From NCBI RefSeq assembly GCF_026847645.1, contig NZ_JAPSMC010000019.1:1-52206 (forward strand): a stretch of DNA of 52,206 nucleotides, in the 5' to 3' direction. Positions 8,453 through 16,800 of the stretch are shown piece after piece. Below the pieces are notes generated by a model, which was given only the letters and a program-made list of their open reading frames with translations, had not been told where the DNA came from and did no database searches. This DNA is from Anoxybacillus sp. J5B_2022. Its GTDB lineage: Bacteria; Bacillota; Bacilli; Bacillales; Anoxybacillaceae. The position numbers were made by a program, and so were the translations under genes. Within the stretch, counting starts at the first letter, position 1. The number at the start of each line of letters is the position of its first letter.

Positions 8453-9184
8453 TTAAAAATGAATACGTTTTCTCAATACATGGAAGCTGAATTTATCGGA
8501 TTTAAAATAGTTAATGGAATACAAAATCGGTTCATCGTTTTTGTCAAAATGCATTTGCTTTAACACGAGCAGCGCCGTTTCTGGATCACATTGTAAAGTC
8601 GGTGACACTTTCTCATGGTAGCCGAGCGGTTCAATATGCGCAACGGCGTAAGCAATATCATGGTTTGTCTGGTTATGCAAATTCTCAAACATTGATTCGT
8701 GCTCGTATGAAATTCCTTCCGGTAAATATTTACAAGGAATTTTATCTACGCAATATACAACTGGCTCACCATCAGCTGTCCGTACCCGTTCAACAAGGAG
8801 AATGTCTTCGTCAGGCGCACATTGAAACCGGCGGATATCCTCTTCGGTCGGTCCTTGAACGGAAGAAGAGAGAAAAATCGTGCCAGGTTTTCGACCGGCT
8901 TGTTTAATCATATCTGTTACGCTGCTTAGTTGTTCGATGCCGGATGTAAACAGTGGCCGCGAGTTGACAAAGGTTCCGACACCGTGCCGGCGCACGATCA
9001 CATTTTCTTCTTCGAGCACGCGAAGAGCTTCACGCAACGTCGCCCGGCTCACGCCAAGTTGCTTAGAAAGCTCAAACTCCGACGGGAGCTTCTGCTTTTC
9101 TTTATACACGCCTGTTTCGATATCATGCTTAATTCGATCGATCACTTGTAAATATAAGTGGCGATTGTCAGACTTAATAGACAT
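8453..9184 (-). CDS. ymfC: GntR family transcriptional regulator, HutC/UTRA type (YmfC)
   Basis: This 243-residue protein has an N-terminal GntR winged helix ([29 protein letters not shown], about residues 33-61, then the HGVGTFV wing) and a C-terminal UTRA ligand-binding domain from about residue 95. It is expected to bind DNA as a dimer and to respond to a small effector. It is the first gene ahead of the nup transporter with no terminator between, which suggests it controls nucleoside uptake; this is inference. The ATG at 9184 has GGAGG eight bases upstream. Repeats resembling an operator lie just upstream, consistent with autoregulation. Confidence 0.88.
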   Translation of the reverse strand: MSIKSDNRHLYLQVIDRIKHDIETGVYKEKQKLPSEFELSKQLGVSRATLREALRVLEEENVIVRRHGVGTFVNSRPLFTSGIEQLSSVTDMIKQAGRKPGTIFLSSSVQGPTEEDIRRFQCAPDEDILLVERVRTADGEPVVYCVDKIPCKYLPEGISYEHESMFENLHNQTNHDIAYAVAHIEPLGYHEKVSPTLQCDPETALLVLKQMHFDKNDEPILYSINYFKSDKFSFHVLRKRIHF

Positions 9185-9211
9185 TCAAAAAGCCTCCAAT
9201 TAAATAAGTTT

Positions 9212-9239
9212 TCAGATATCAGACCTCTGACGTTAGACA
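9212..9239 (-). promoter_or_regulatory. Candidate GntR operator: four heptad-spaced TCAGA-like units
   Basis: On the plus strand, TCAGATA (9212), TCAGACC (9219), TCTGACG (9226) and TTAGACA (9233) follow each other exactly every seven bases. The second and third also form an inverted repeat TCAGA-CC-TCTGA. The block lies just downstream of the predicted ymfC transcription start, where a repressor would act. Binding by YmfC is inferred from position. Confidence 0.45.
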
Positions 9240-9258
9240 TTTTAACCTAGCCGTCATT

Positions 9259-9267
9259 ACTATAACA
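9259..9267 (-). promoter_or_regulatory. Extended -10 promoter of ymfC
   Basis: TGTTATAGT on the minus strand fits an extended -10 (TG-n-TATAGT). The -35 region is poor, as is common for extended -10 promoters. The start of transcription would be near 9252, immediately before the repeat block. Confidence 0.45.
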
Positions 9268-9349
9268 TTTTTTTCTCAATAAATAAATAGGGAATAAAAA
9301 TTTTGTCGAAAAAAGTAAAAAAGATAAACGTAAGCGGTTTCAATGTGAT

Positions 9350-9381
9350 AAGCTGATTCAAGCGTTCGCTTGAATCAGCTT
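9350..9381 (-). repeat. 15-bp inverted repeat at the end of spoIIIE
   Basis: The arms 9350-9364 and 9367-9381 are perfect reverse complements around a 2-base centre, and the repeat overlaps the spoIIIE stop codon. No T-run follows on the minus strand, so it is not a textbook terminator. It may stabilise the 3' end of the mRNA or act as a weak terminator. Confidence 0.6.
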
Positions 9382-11665
9382 ATGAAGTTTTGGCGTTTTC
9401 TCTCGGAACGAGCACTGCTCGTGGCTTGCTCCCTTCATAGGGACCGACGACACCACGCGCCTCCATCGCATCAATCAACCGAGCAGCCCGGTTATAGCCG
9501 ATACGGAAACGGCGCTGCAACATCGAAACGGACGCACTTTGCATTTCAACGACAAGCTGAACCGCTTCTTCATACAACTCATCGTCAAATTCTCCTTCTT
9601 CCTCCACTGTATCATTCGGAATCATTTCTTCTTGATATTGCGCTTTTTGCTGGGAGATGACAAATTGCACGACTGCTTCGACTTCTTCATCGGATACGAA
9701 CGCTCCTTGCACGCGAACCGGCTTCGACGCTCCCATCGGCAAAAAGAGCATATCGCCTCTTCCGAGCAATTTCTCCGCCCCTCCCATATCTAAAATCGTA
9801 CGTGAATCGGTCTGTGAAGAAACACTAAACGCAATTCGGGACGGAATGTTCGCTTTAATAACTCCGGTGATGACATCAACCGAAGGGCGTTGCGTCGCGA
9901 TAATGAGATGGATACCAGCGGCACGCGCCATTTGCGCTAGACGAGTAATCGAATCTTCAACATCGGATGAAGCGACCATCATTAAATCTGCTAGTTCGTC
10001 GACAATGACGACAATATACGGAAGAAGCGGTTGCTTTACATGTTCTTGCTGGTTATGTCGTTGAATATATTCGTTATAGCCTTCTATATTCCTTGTACCT
10101 GTATGCGAAAATAGTTCGTATCGCCGTTCCATTTCATGGACGACTTTTTTCAACGCTTGCGACGCTTTTTTCGGATCGGTAACAACCGGTGCTAATAAAT
10201 GCGGAATCCCATTGTATACGCTCAATTCGACCATTTTCGGGTCAATCATCATCATTTTCACTTCGTGCGGCTTCGTCCTCATTAATAAGCTCGTAATGAT
10301 GCCGTTAATGCAGACGCTTTTCCCGCTCCCGGTTGCCCCAGCAACAAGGAGGTGCGGCATTTTATTCAGTTCCGCGACAACTGCTTCCCCTGATATATCT
10401 CTTCCTAATCCGATTAACAACTTCGCTTCTGGTCTATAATGTTCCGTCGCTTCTAATACTTCCCTTAACGAAACAGTTGCAATCTCCTCATTCGGCACTT
10501 CAATGCCGATCGCTGATTTTCCTGGAATCGGCGCTTCAATTCGAATATCTTTTGCCGCAAGCGCCAATGCTAAATCATCGCTTAAACTAACAATTTTGCT
10601 CACTTTTACCCCCGCATCAGGGTACACTTCATATTTTGTCACAGCCGGTCCAAGATGAACTTGCGTTACTTTCGCTTTCACCCCAAAACTTTGAAACGTT
10701 TTTTCTAATTTACGGGCGTTCGCATAAATGTTCGCATGATCTTTCGTTTGATTCGTTGGCTTCGGTAGTTTTAATAGCTCGAGCGGCGGCAATTGGTAAT
10801 CGGTATTTTCCATTTCAGCAAAAGCGATTGGTTCACTTGATTCTTCTTCCTCCATTTGTTCCATTGTCTGCTCGGCGGTTCGAACAGCGCTAAAATCAGA
10901 AATAATCGGTGGTAGTGACGGCTCTTCTTCCGTAATTTCTAGCGGTTCCTCCGCTAGCGTCACTTCTTCTTTCGGTTTGCTTGAGCGTTTAGTTGGTGCT
11001 GTCTTCTTTCGGTTACGCCAAAAATGTTGCACGTCGATGATAAATTCATGCCACTGGCGCCGAATGAAAGAAACAAGCCAGCGAACCGCTTTTCCAACCG
11101 TTTCGTTTAACGATTTTCCGGTAATTAAAATACCACCTGTCACAAACAGAAAAAAGCAAACCCATTTCGTGCCAAGCTCATCGAACAACTGGTAGCTCGC
11201 CGCAAATAAAATCGCTCCAACCATCCCACCGCCTAAATCGTGCGGTGCAGAAGCTGTTCCATTTACTTCCTGCCAAAAAAGCTCCCATGTCGTGCGAATA
11301 ATGCTTGGATCATGGAACTCCCCTTGCCGCGATAACAGACGGAACAACGTCAGATGGCTAATTAGCAAAAGAGCGATCACGATCGTATAAACTCCGATCA
11401 ACCATCGTCGGAAGAAAGAAGGCCACGCGCGTTTCCAAATGAGATAAAGCGCTAAAACGACCCCCCCGATCAATAAAAGGATATACCATTCGCCAAGAAA
11501 AAAACGGGCAAATGAAACGGTTGTTTTTCCAACTAAGCCGAGCTGTGCTATCGCAATGACGGAAAGCGCAAGCAACGCAAGCCCCGTCAATTCGAACCGA
11601 AAGGTTGTTTTCCATTCCTGTTTTTTTCTTTGTTGTTTCTGGCGTTGACGTTTACGTTTCGACAT
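9380..11665 (-). CDS. spoIIIE: DNA translocase SpoIIIE/FtsK
   Basis: This 761-residue septal DNA pump moves the chromosome into the forespore. The N-terminus is basic (MSKRKRQRQ) and is followed by four to five membrane segments up to about residue 165. Then come an acidic Glu-rich linker, the FtsK alpha/beta motor with Walker A GATGSGKS near residue 440 and Walker [11 protein letters not shown] near 548, and a C-terminal gamma winged-helix domain for DNA polarity recognition. The ATG at 11665 follows GGAGTGGAG; the open frame reaches further upstream, but that part runs through a terminator hairpin and is not coding. Length fits SpoIIIE (about 790 in B. subtilis). It ends in a perfect inverted repeat. 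Confidence 0.95.
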   Translation of the reverse strand: MSKRKRQRQKQQRKKQEWKTTFRFELTGLALLALSVIAIAQLGLVGKTTVSFARFFLGEWYILLLIGGVVLALYLIWKRAWPSFFRRWLIGVYTIVIALLLISHLTLFRLLSRQGEFHDPSIIRTTWELFWQEVNGTASAPHDLGGGMVGAILFAASYQLFDELGTKWVCFFLFVTGGILITGKSLNETVGKAVRWLVSFIRRQWHEFIIDVQHFWRNRKKTAPTKRSSKPKEEVTLAEEPLEITEEEPSLPPIISDFSAVRTAEQTMEQMEEEESSEPIAFAEMENTDYQLPPLELLKLPKPTNQTKDHANIYANARKLEKTFQSFGVKAKVTQVHLGPAVTKYEVYPDAGVKVSKIVSLSDDLALALAAKDIRIEAPIPGKSAIGIEVPNEEIATVSLREVLEATEHYRPEAKLLIGLGRDISGEAVVAELNKMPHLLVAGATGSGKSVCINGIITSLLMRTKPHEVKMMMIDPKMVELSVYNGIPHLLAPVVTDPKKASQALKKVVHEMERRYELFSHTGTRNIEGYNEYIQRHNQQEHVKQPLLPYIVVIVDELADLMMVASSDVEDSITRLAQMARAAGIHLIIATQRPSVDVITGVIKANIPSRIAFSVSSQTDSRTILDMGGAEKLLGRGDMLFLPMGASKPVRVQGAFVSDEEVEAVVQFVISQQKAQYQEEMIPNDTVEEEGEFDDELYEEAVQLVVEMQSASVSMLQRRFRIGYNRAARLIDAMEARGVVGPYEGSKPRAVLVPRENAKTS

Positions 11666-11701
11666 ATTTCTCCACTCCGATGTAAAACTGGAAATGTCGA
11701 A

Positions 11702-11729
11702 AAAAGCAGCCAACGTTGGCTGCTTTCTT
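11702..11729 (-). terminator. Terminator between ylzJ and spoIIIE
   Basis: The 22-base palindrome from 11705 to 11726 (core AGCAGCCAACGTTGGCTGCT) is followed by a T-run on the minus strand. It would end tepA-ylzJ transcription. A TATAAT box lies upstream of it, so a transcript starting there would carry the hairpin at its very 5' end. Confidence 0.75.
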
Positions 11730-11742
11730 CCGTTTATTTTTA

Positions 11743-11748
11743 TTATAC
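11743..11748 (-). promoter_or_regulatory. TATAAT box, possible spoIIIE promoter
   Basis: A perfect TATAAT is preceded at 17 bases by a weak -35 (TGAATT) that overlaps the ylzJ stop. Predicted start is near 11736, only about ten bases before the palindromic terminator. If it is a real promoter, spoIIIE expression must pass this hairpin. Confidence 0.4.
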
Positions 11749-11769
11749 AACAAATGGACAAAGAATTCA

Positions 11770-11997
11770 TTAAGATGTTGCTGCCATCGATAACGGAAAT
11801 CTTGCACCAGGTGCGTATTTTTGCTCTAAAAAGTGGGCAGGATTTGTGCTCAAATTGCGAACAATTTCCCATTCTTTCGTTTCCGTTTCTTGAACAAGAA
11901 ACGGAATGCCATCATAATAAACCACTTTTTGCTTCGTGTATTCGTCGCTGTCCACTTGAAAAATGAAATGCTCGGGCATAATCGTATATAAAATCAT
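11770..11997 (-). CDS. ylzJ: YlzJ-like protein
   Basis: A 75-residue protein of the YlzJ family, found between tepA and spoIIIE in Bacillaceae. The start ATG at 11997 overlaps the tepA stop (ATGA), giving [10 protein letters not shown]. This coupling is the reason for preferring it over an upstream in-frame codon inside tepA. There is no signal peptide or membrane segment. The C-terminus ([13 protein letters not shown]) is the most recognisable part. The function is unknown; co-transcription with tepA suggests a sporulation or germination setting. Confidence 0.8.
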   Translation of the reverse strand: MILYTIMPEHFIFQVDSDEYTKQKVVYYDGIPFLVQETETKEWEIVRNLSTNPAHFLEQKYAPGARFPLSMAATS

Positions 11998-12728
11998 TGC
12001 AACATCGTTCCCCCTTCTTTTTTCCACTCAATGAGTTGGCGCAGTTTTTGCAGCGCTTGGGCGACGCCGCCAACTTCATCAATTAATCCGTATTGAACGG
12101 CATCCGGTCCGACGACATTTGTACCGATGTCGCGCGTTAAATTTCCTTTCGAAAACATCAGCTCTTTAAATTTTTCCTCTGTAATTTTCGAATGTTTCGT
12201 CACAAAACGGACGACGCGCTCCTGCATTTTATCTAAATACTCAAACGTTTGCGGCACACCGATGACAAGTCCTGTTAAACGGACAGGATGAATCGTCATC
12301 GTCGCCGTTTCGGTAATGAATGAATAGTCGCACGACACCGCAATCGGCACACCGATGGAGTGCCCGCCCCCTAAAACGATCGAAACGGTCGGCTTCGATA
12401 ACGAAGCGAGCATTTCCGCAATTGCTAACCCTGCTTCGACATCCCCGCCGACGGTGTTTAAAATAACAAGCAGGCCTTCAATGTTAGGATTTTGTTCAAT
12501 CGCTACAATTTGCGGAATGACATGTTCATATTTCGTTGCCTTGTTTTGTGGCGGAAGCTGAATATGTCCTTCAATTTGCCCGATGATCGTCAAACAATGA
12601 ATGTTTGTATCTTGCGTCATTTGCGGAATATTCGTTTGTCCAAGCTGTTGGATGTTCGTAGCGGCTTGTTCTTGTTTTTCTTCTTGTGGCTCTTCTGATT
12701 CAAACGGTATGTACTGCTTCTTTTCCAT
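11994..12728 (-). CDS. tepA: ClpP-like serine protease TepA (spore outgrowth)
   Basis: This 244-residue ClpP/crotonase-fold protease was called YmfB in B. subtilis, where it contributes to breakdown of small acid-soluble spore proteins. The nucleophile Ser124 lies in GGHSIG and the catalytic His147 in TMTIHPV; the [10 protein letters not shown] strand-turn is typical of ClpP. The first 40 residues are charged and Gln-rich, probably disordered. The ATG at 12728 is taken because AGGAG lies seven bases before it; an ATG two codons earlier is too close to the ribosome binding site. It is coupled to ylzJ downstream. A sigma-G-like -10 box lies about 33 bases upstream. Confidence 0.87.
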   Translation of the reverse strand: MEKKQYIPFESEEPQEEKQEQAATNIQQLGQTNIPQMTQDTNIHCLTIIGQIEGHIQLPPQNKATKYEHVIPQIVAIEQNPNIEGLLVILNTVGGDVEAGLAIAEMLASLSKPTVSIVLGGGHSIGVPIAVSCDYSFITETATMTIHPVRLTGLVIGVPQTFEYLDKMQERVVRFVTKHSKITEEKFKELMFSKGNLTRDIGTNVVGPDAVQYGLIDEVGGVAQALQKLRQLIEWKKEGGTMLQ

Positions 12729-12760
12729 GTTCATGCTCCTTTCTTGCCTGTGCATATCGT

Positions 12761-12791
12761 TAGTATGTTCTATGCACAAAAGAAAAATGCC
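12761..12791 (-). promoter_or_regulatory. Candidate forespore (sigma-G-like) promoter of tepA
   Basis: CATACTA (12761-12767 on the minus strand) equals the sigma-G -10 consensus. GCATTT/GGCATT lies 17-18 bases upstream as a weak -35. Flanking TGCATA/TATGCA form a short inverted repeat around the -10. Forespore expression fits TepA's role, but the -35 overlaps the preceding terminator arm. Confidence 0.4.
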
Positions 12792-12820
12792 GATGAGGTC
12801 TTTCTTTCCATCGGCATTTT
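12784..12820 (-). terminator. Terminator after rnjB
   Basis: A 12-bp stem (AAAATGCCGATG with CATCGGCATTTT) around a 13-base loop is followed by T-rich sequence on the minus strand, 25 bases after the rnjB stop. Confidence 0.8.
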
Positions 12821-12844
12821 GTTTCGACTTTGAGCATGATTCGA

Positions 12845-14506
12845 TTAAACTTCCATAATGATTGGTAAAATCATCGGTTTTCGTTTCGTTTTTTCAAATA
12901 AATATTGGTTTAATGCTTCACGAATATTCAACTTTAATGAAGACCATTCAATCACATAATCTTGCATACATTTGTTCACGATATTCGTCACTAATTTTGT
13001 CGCTTCGTCAAGCAACGTTTCCGATTCCCTCACATACACAAATCCTCGCGAAATAATTTCCGGTCCAGCGACGATTTTTTTCGCTTCTTTGCTTAACGTC
13101 ACGACAACAATTAAAATTCCATCTTGCGAAAGCAACCGGCGATCGCGCAAGACGATGTTGCCGACATCGCCGATTCCTAATCCGTCAATTAATACGTTGC
13201 CGTACGGAACTTTGCCGCCAAAGCGCGCTTGTCCGTTCCGAAACTCGATGACGTCGCCTTTGTCAATTAAAAAAGTACGGTCTTCGGCGATACCGACGGC
13301 TTTTGCTAACGTCGCGTGCGCTTTTTGCATGCGATATTCGCCATGAACAGGGATAAAATATTTCGGTTTCATTAAATTGAGCATCAATTTCAGTTCTTCT
13401 TGGCAGCCGTGACCAGATACGTGCACTTTTTTATAAACAACGTTCGCACCAGCGCGATATAACGCATCGATCGTTTTCAAAAACAACAGCTCATGTCCCG
13501 GCATCGGCGAAGCCGCCACAATGACGGTATCCCCTTCTTTAATGTTCACTTGTTTATGCGCCTGTTTTGCCATTCGCGCAAGCGCTCCCATCGGCTCCCC
13601 GTGACCACCTGTCGTTAAAATCACTAGTTCCTCATCGTGATATTGCTGAACGTCTTGGATCGAGATAACCGTTTTTTCCGGAAGCTGTAAGTAGCCAAGG
13701 CGAACAGCGACGTCCATCACTTTATGCATGCTTTTGCCAACGATCGCCACTTTGCGCCCATGGGTTTTCGCAGCATGCAATACTTGCTGAATTCTTGTGA
13801 TGTTTGATGCATAGCAGGCAACAATCACCCTACCTTTTGCATTGTACACAACATCGGAAATTTCTTGTGCAACTGTCGCCTCGGAGCCCATATATCCGGG
13901 TTTTTCAGCGTTAGTGCTGTCAGATAATAAGCATAATACCCCTTGTTCGCCGATTTGCGCCATTTTTCCTAAATCAGCACGGTTCATGCCATATGGCGTT
14001 TGGTCAAATTTAAAATCGCCCGTATAGACGATTGCACCTTGTGAAGTGTGAAAACTAACGCCAACAGAATCTGGAATGCTGTGAATCGTCCGAAAAAACG
14101 TGACGGTCGCTTTGTCCAACGTCACTTCGGAATCGGAATGAATTTCAATAAATGGTGCGTCGGTCGTCATTTCATGCTCTTTTAACTTTTCTTGCGCTAA
14201 TCTGAGCGTTAATTTCGTTCCATATACAGGAGCGTTAATTTTCTTTAATACATAAGCGATTGCACCGATATGCTCTTCATGTCCGTGCGTCAAAAAAATT
14301 CCTTTTACACGATCTTGTCGTTCCACAAGATACGAAATATCTGGAATTACTTTGTCAATGCCAAGCATCTCATCTTCCGGAAACATCACACCCGCATCGA
14401 TGACGAAAATATCTTCATCAAGTTCAATGACGTACATATTTTTTCCGATTTCCCCTACTCCGCCAAGGGAAAACACACGTATTTTCTCTACTTGTTTCAC
14501 CTTCAA
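12845..14506 (-). CDS. rnjB: Ribonuclease J2
   Basis: A 553-residue RNase J of the metallo-beta-lactamase/beta-CASP family, acting in mRNA decay and rRNA maturation. The order is a lactamase fold with H74-x-H76-x-E78-H79 (THGHEEH), a beta-CASP insert, the KVHVSGHG and PVHGEYR motifs, and a C-terminal dimerisation domain from about residue 450. RNase J1 normally has Asp at position 78; here it is Glu. Together with its place beside dapA, as in B. subtilis rnjB, this supports J2 rather than J1. The start is TTG at 14506 with AGGAGG nine bases upstream. It has its own sigma-A promoter and terminator, so it is probably monocistronic. Confidence 0.88.
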   Translation of the reverse strand: MKVKQVEKIRVFSLGGVGEIGKNMYVIELDEDIFVIDAGVMFPEDEMLGIDKVIPDISYLVERQDRVKGIFLTHGHEEHIGAIAYVLKKINAPVYGTKLTLRLAQEKLKEHEMTTDAPFIEIHSDSEVTLDKATVTFFRTIHSIPDSVGVSFHTSQGAIVYTGDFKFDQTPYGMNRADLGKMAQIGEQGVLCLLSDSTNAEKPGYMGSEATVAQEISDVVYNAKGRVIVACYASNITRIQQVLHAAKTHGRKVAIVGKSMHKVMDVAVRLGYLQLPEKTVISIQDVQQYHDEELVILTTGGHGEPMGALARMAKQAHKQVNIKEGDTVIVAASPMPGHELLFLKTIDALYRAGANVVYKKVHVSGHGCQEELKLMLNLMKPKYFIPVHGEYRMQKAHATLAKAVGIAEDRTFLIDKGDVIEFRNGQARFGGKVPYGNVLIDGLGIGDVGNIVLRDRRLLSQDGILIVVVTLSKEAKKIVAGPEIISRGFVYVRESETLLDEATKLVTNIVNKCMQDYVIEWSSLKLNIREALNQYLFEKTKRKPMILPIIMEV

Positions 14507-14557
14507 ATGCTTCGTCCTCCTAATGCTAAACTAACCCGCTCAAAGTCACTTGACTTT

Positions 14558-14587
14558 ATTATAACTGATGGAAGATTTTAAATACAA
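14558..14587 (-). promoter_or_regulatory. Sigma-A promoter of rnjB
   Basis: TTGTAT (14582-14587) and TATAAT (14558-14563) on the minus strand are separated by 18 bases. The start of transcription is predicted near 14551, giving a leader of about 45 bases. It lies just after the dapA terminator. Confidence 0.7.
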
Positions 14588-14606
14588 GATACTATGTCAT
14601 AAGGAA

Positions 14607-14642
14607 AGAAAAAAAGCCGATTCACTCGTTCGTGAATCGGCC
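14607..14642 (-). terminator. Terminator after dapA
   Basis: A 10-bp GC-rich stem (GCCGATTCAC paired with GTGAATCGGC) around a 6-base loop is followed by seven T on the minus strand. It closes the dpaAB-asd-dapG-dapA block. Confidence 0.88.
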
Positions 14643-14647
14643 GTTGA

Positions 14648-15520
14648 TTATAATGTTTGAAGCAAATTCATTAGCTGGTTTCGTTCTTGTTCCGTTAGCG
14701 GAACGAGCGGCAAACGGACGGAACCGACATCTAGCCCTTTTATTTGTAGCGCGGTTTTGACAGGTGCTGGGCTTGGCGCCGCAAATAACCCTTTCATCAC
14801 CGGAAGCAGCTTTTGATGAAGTTTAGCTGCTTTTGCGTGATCCCCCGCCTCAAACGCTGCGATCATTTCTTTCATTTCGTTTCCGATGACATGTGACGCT
14901 ACCGAAACAATACCAGCACCACCAATCGCTAGCACCGGAAGCGTCAAGCCATCGTCTCCGCTATACAGCAAAAATTCGTCGTTCGTGCGCGCGATTACCT
15001 CCGTCATTGCATCAAGATTACCGCCGGCATCTTTTAGCGCAACAATATTTGGAATTTCCGCTAACCGAACAATCGTATCTACGGAAATATTAACGACAGA
15101 ACGGCTCGGAATATTGTAAACCATCACAGGTAGCGATGTATTTTCGGCAATCACTTTAAAATGCTGATAAATTCCTTCTTGGTTTGGCTTATTGTAATAC
15201 GGTGCGACAATCATCACCGCATCGACGCCTGCTTCTTCCGCTTTTTTCGTTAGCTCAATCGAAGCGCGTGTATTGTTGCTGCCTGTTCCAGCAATGACCG
15301 GCACACGACCGTTTGCAATGGAAACGACGTGGCGGAAAAGCGCCACTTTTTCTTCGGTCGTTAACGTTGGTGATTCTCCAGTCGTACCTGCCACCACGAG
15401 AGAATCCGTGCCGTTTTCGATCAAATAGTTGACAAGCTGTGTCGTTTTGTCAAAATCAATATTTCCCTTATTGTCAAATGGCGTGACCATCGCTGTTACG
15501 ATCTTACCAAATGAAATCAA
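14648..15520 (-). CDS. dapA: 4-hydroxy-tetrahydrodipicolinate synthase
   Basis: DapA condenses pyruvate with aspartate semialdehyde, the branch point to lysine, diaminopimelate for the wall, and spore dipicolinate. The 290-residue TIM barrel shows GTTGES at about 45-50, the catalytic Tyr135 (VYNIPSR) and the Schiff-base Lys163 (ALKDAGG). The start is placed at TTG 15520, giving MISFGKIVTAMVTPFD, because GAGGAG lies eight bases upstream. A GTG at 15529 overlaps the dapG stop but is too close to that ribosome binding site. It is the last gene of its operon and is ended by a strong terminator. Confidence 0.93.
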   Translation of the reverse strand: MISFGKIVTAMVTPFDNKGNIDFDKTTQLVNYLIENGTDSLVVAGTTGESPTLTTEEKVALFRHVVSIANGRVPVIAGTGSNNTRASIELTKKAEEAGVDAVMIVAPYYNKPNQEGIYQHFKVIAENTSLPVMVYNIPSRSVVNISVDTIVRLAEIPNIVALKDAGGNLDAMTEVIARTNDEFLLYSGDDGLTLPVLAIGGAGIVSVASHVIGNEMKEMIAAFEAGDHAKAAKLHQKLLPVMKGLFAAPSPAPVKTALQIKGLDVGSVRLPLVPLTEQERNQLMNLLQTL

Positions 15521-15525
15521 TGCTT

Positions 15526-16773
15526 TCACTCCTCATCAAAATCATTGTTCATCGGCTGTTCTTCGGAGAGATGGAAAGCGTCGTGCAACGCGTTGACTGC
15601 TTTCTTTAAATCTTCCTCTTTGACTAGTACCCAAATCGTCGTATGGCTGTCAGCCGATTGCAAAATTTGAATGCCTTGTTCCGAAAGAGCGGTGACAATT
15701 TTTGCGGTGACCCCCGGCACGCCGGCAATTCCGGCGCCGACGGTCGATACTTTCGCGCATCCCCGCGTCACGATCGGTTCATATCCAATGGCTTGCAACG
15801 CTTGAATAGCGCGATCCGTCATTTCGCCTGCCACCGTATAGACTACCCCGTTTGGCGAAATGTTAATAAAATCAACGCTAATGCCTTCGTTCGCCATCGC
15901 TTTAAATACGTCCGATTGCAGTTCGTAATGCCCTTCTTTCGCTTGTACTTTTATTTGCGTCACGTTTGACACGTGCGCAATGCCGGTCACAAGCCGCTCT
16001 TTCACGTCGCTGCCTTTGTTCGGTTTCACGCTTGATGTCACAAGCGTTCCTAATGAATCCGAATACGTTGAGCGCACGCGGAGCGGAACTTTCGCCTGCA
16101 TCGCGATTTCGACCGCCCGCGGATGAATGACTTTCGCTCCTTGGTATGCCATGTTGCAAATTTCCGTATAGGTGACAACATCGAGCGGACGAGCGCTCTC
16201 GACAATGCGCGGGTCGGCTGTCATCACGCCTTCTACGTCGGTGAAAATGTCGACCCACTCTGCGTTCAATGCCGCCCCTAACGCAGCTGCTGAGGTATCG
16301 CTGCCACCGCGACCAAGCGTTGTCATGTCGCCGTCTTTTGTTGCTCCTTGAAACCCAGCGACGACAACGACATCATAGTCTTCCAACGTTTTTAATAAAC
16401 GTTCGCACCGCATCTCGATAATTTTTGCATTCGTAAAATCGTCGTTCGTGCGAAATCCAGCCTGCGCCCCGGTAAAAGCGGTTGCTTTCATTCCGTGTTT
16501 GTTCAATAAGTTCGTAAAGACAACGCTAGAAATAATTTCCCCGCACGCCATTAATAAATCTTGCTCGCGCTTATTGACGTACGTGTTGCTTCCACCGATC
16601 AACTCAAGCAACGTGTCGGTCGCATATGGCTCGCCTTTTCGGCCCATCGCGGAAACAACGACGACGACTTTATAACCTTCATCGAGCGCCCTTGTAATAT
16701 GTTTGCGAGCCAAATCACGCCCGTATTCATCACGAACGGATGTGCCGCCGAATTTTTGCACAATAATTTTCAT
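15526..16773 (-). CDS. dapG: Aspartokinase I (diaminopimelate-sensitive type)
   Basis: A 415-residue monofunctional aspartate kinase, the first step of the aspartate pathway. The N-terminal kinase domain starts VQKFGGTSV and contains TTLGRGGSDTSA. The C-terminal third holds two ACT domains for feedback control (ITQIKVQAKEG..., about 270-400). Gene order with asd and dapA points to DapG rather than LysC, and DapG in B. subtilis is inhibited by meso-diaminopimelate. The ATG at 16773 has GGGGTG five bases upstream. It overlaps or nearly overlaps dapA, so the two are probably coupled. Confidence 0.92.
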   Translation of the reverse strand: MKIIVQKFGGTSVRDEYGRDLARKHITRALDEGYKVVVVVSAMGRKGEPYATDTLLELIGGSNTYVNKREQDLLMACGEIISSVVFTNLLNKHGMKATAFTGAQAGFRTNDDFTNAKIIEMRCERLLKTLEDYDVVVVAGFQGATKDGDMTTLGRGGSDTSAAALGAALNAEWVDIFTDVEGVMTADPRIVESARPLDVVTYTEICNMAYQGAKVIHPRAVEIAMQAKVPLRVRSTYSDSLGTLVTSSVKPNKGSDVKERLVTGIAHVSNVTQIKVQAKEGHYELQSDVFKAMANEGISVDFINISPNGVVYTVAGEMTDRAIQALQAIGYEPIVTRGCAKVSTVGAGIAGVPGVTAKIVTALSEQGIQILQSADSHTTIWVLVKEEDLKKAVNALHDAFHLSEEQPMNNDFDEE

Positions 16774-16800
16774 TTTAACACCCCGATGTTCCCTCGCGCT

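Noticed and set aside
11666-11872. N-terminal extension of spoIIIE by 69 codons
   Set aside because: The extension crosses a terminator palindrome and has no ribosome binding site or homology; ATG 11665 is well supported.
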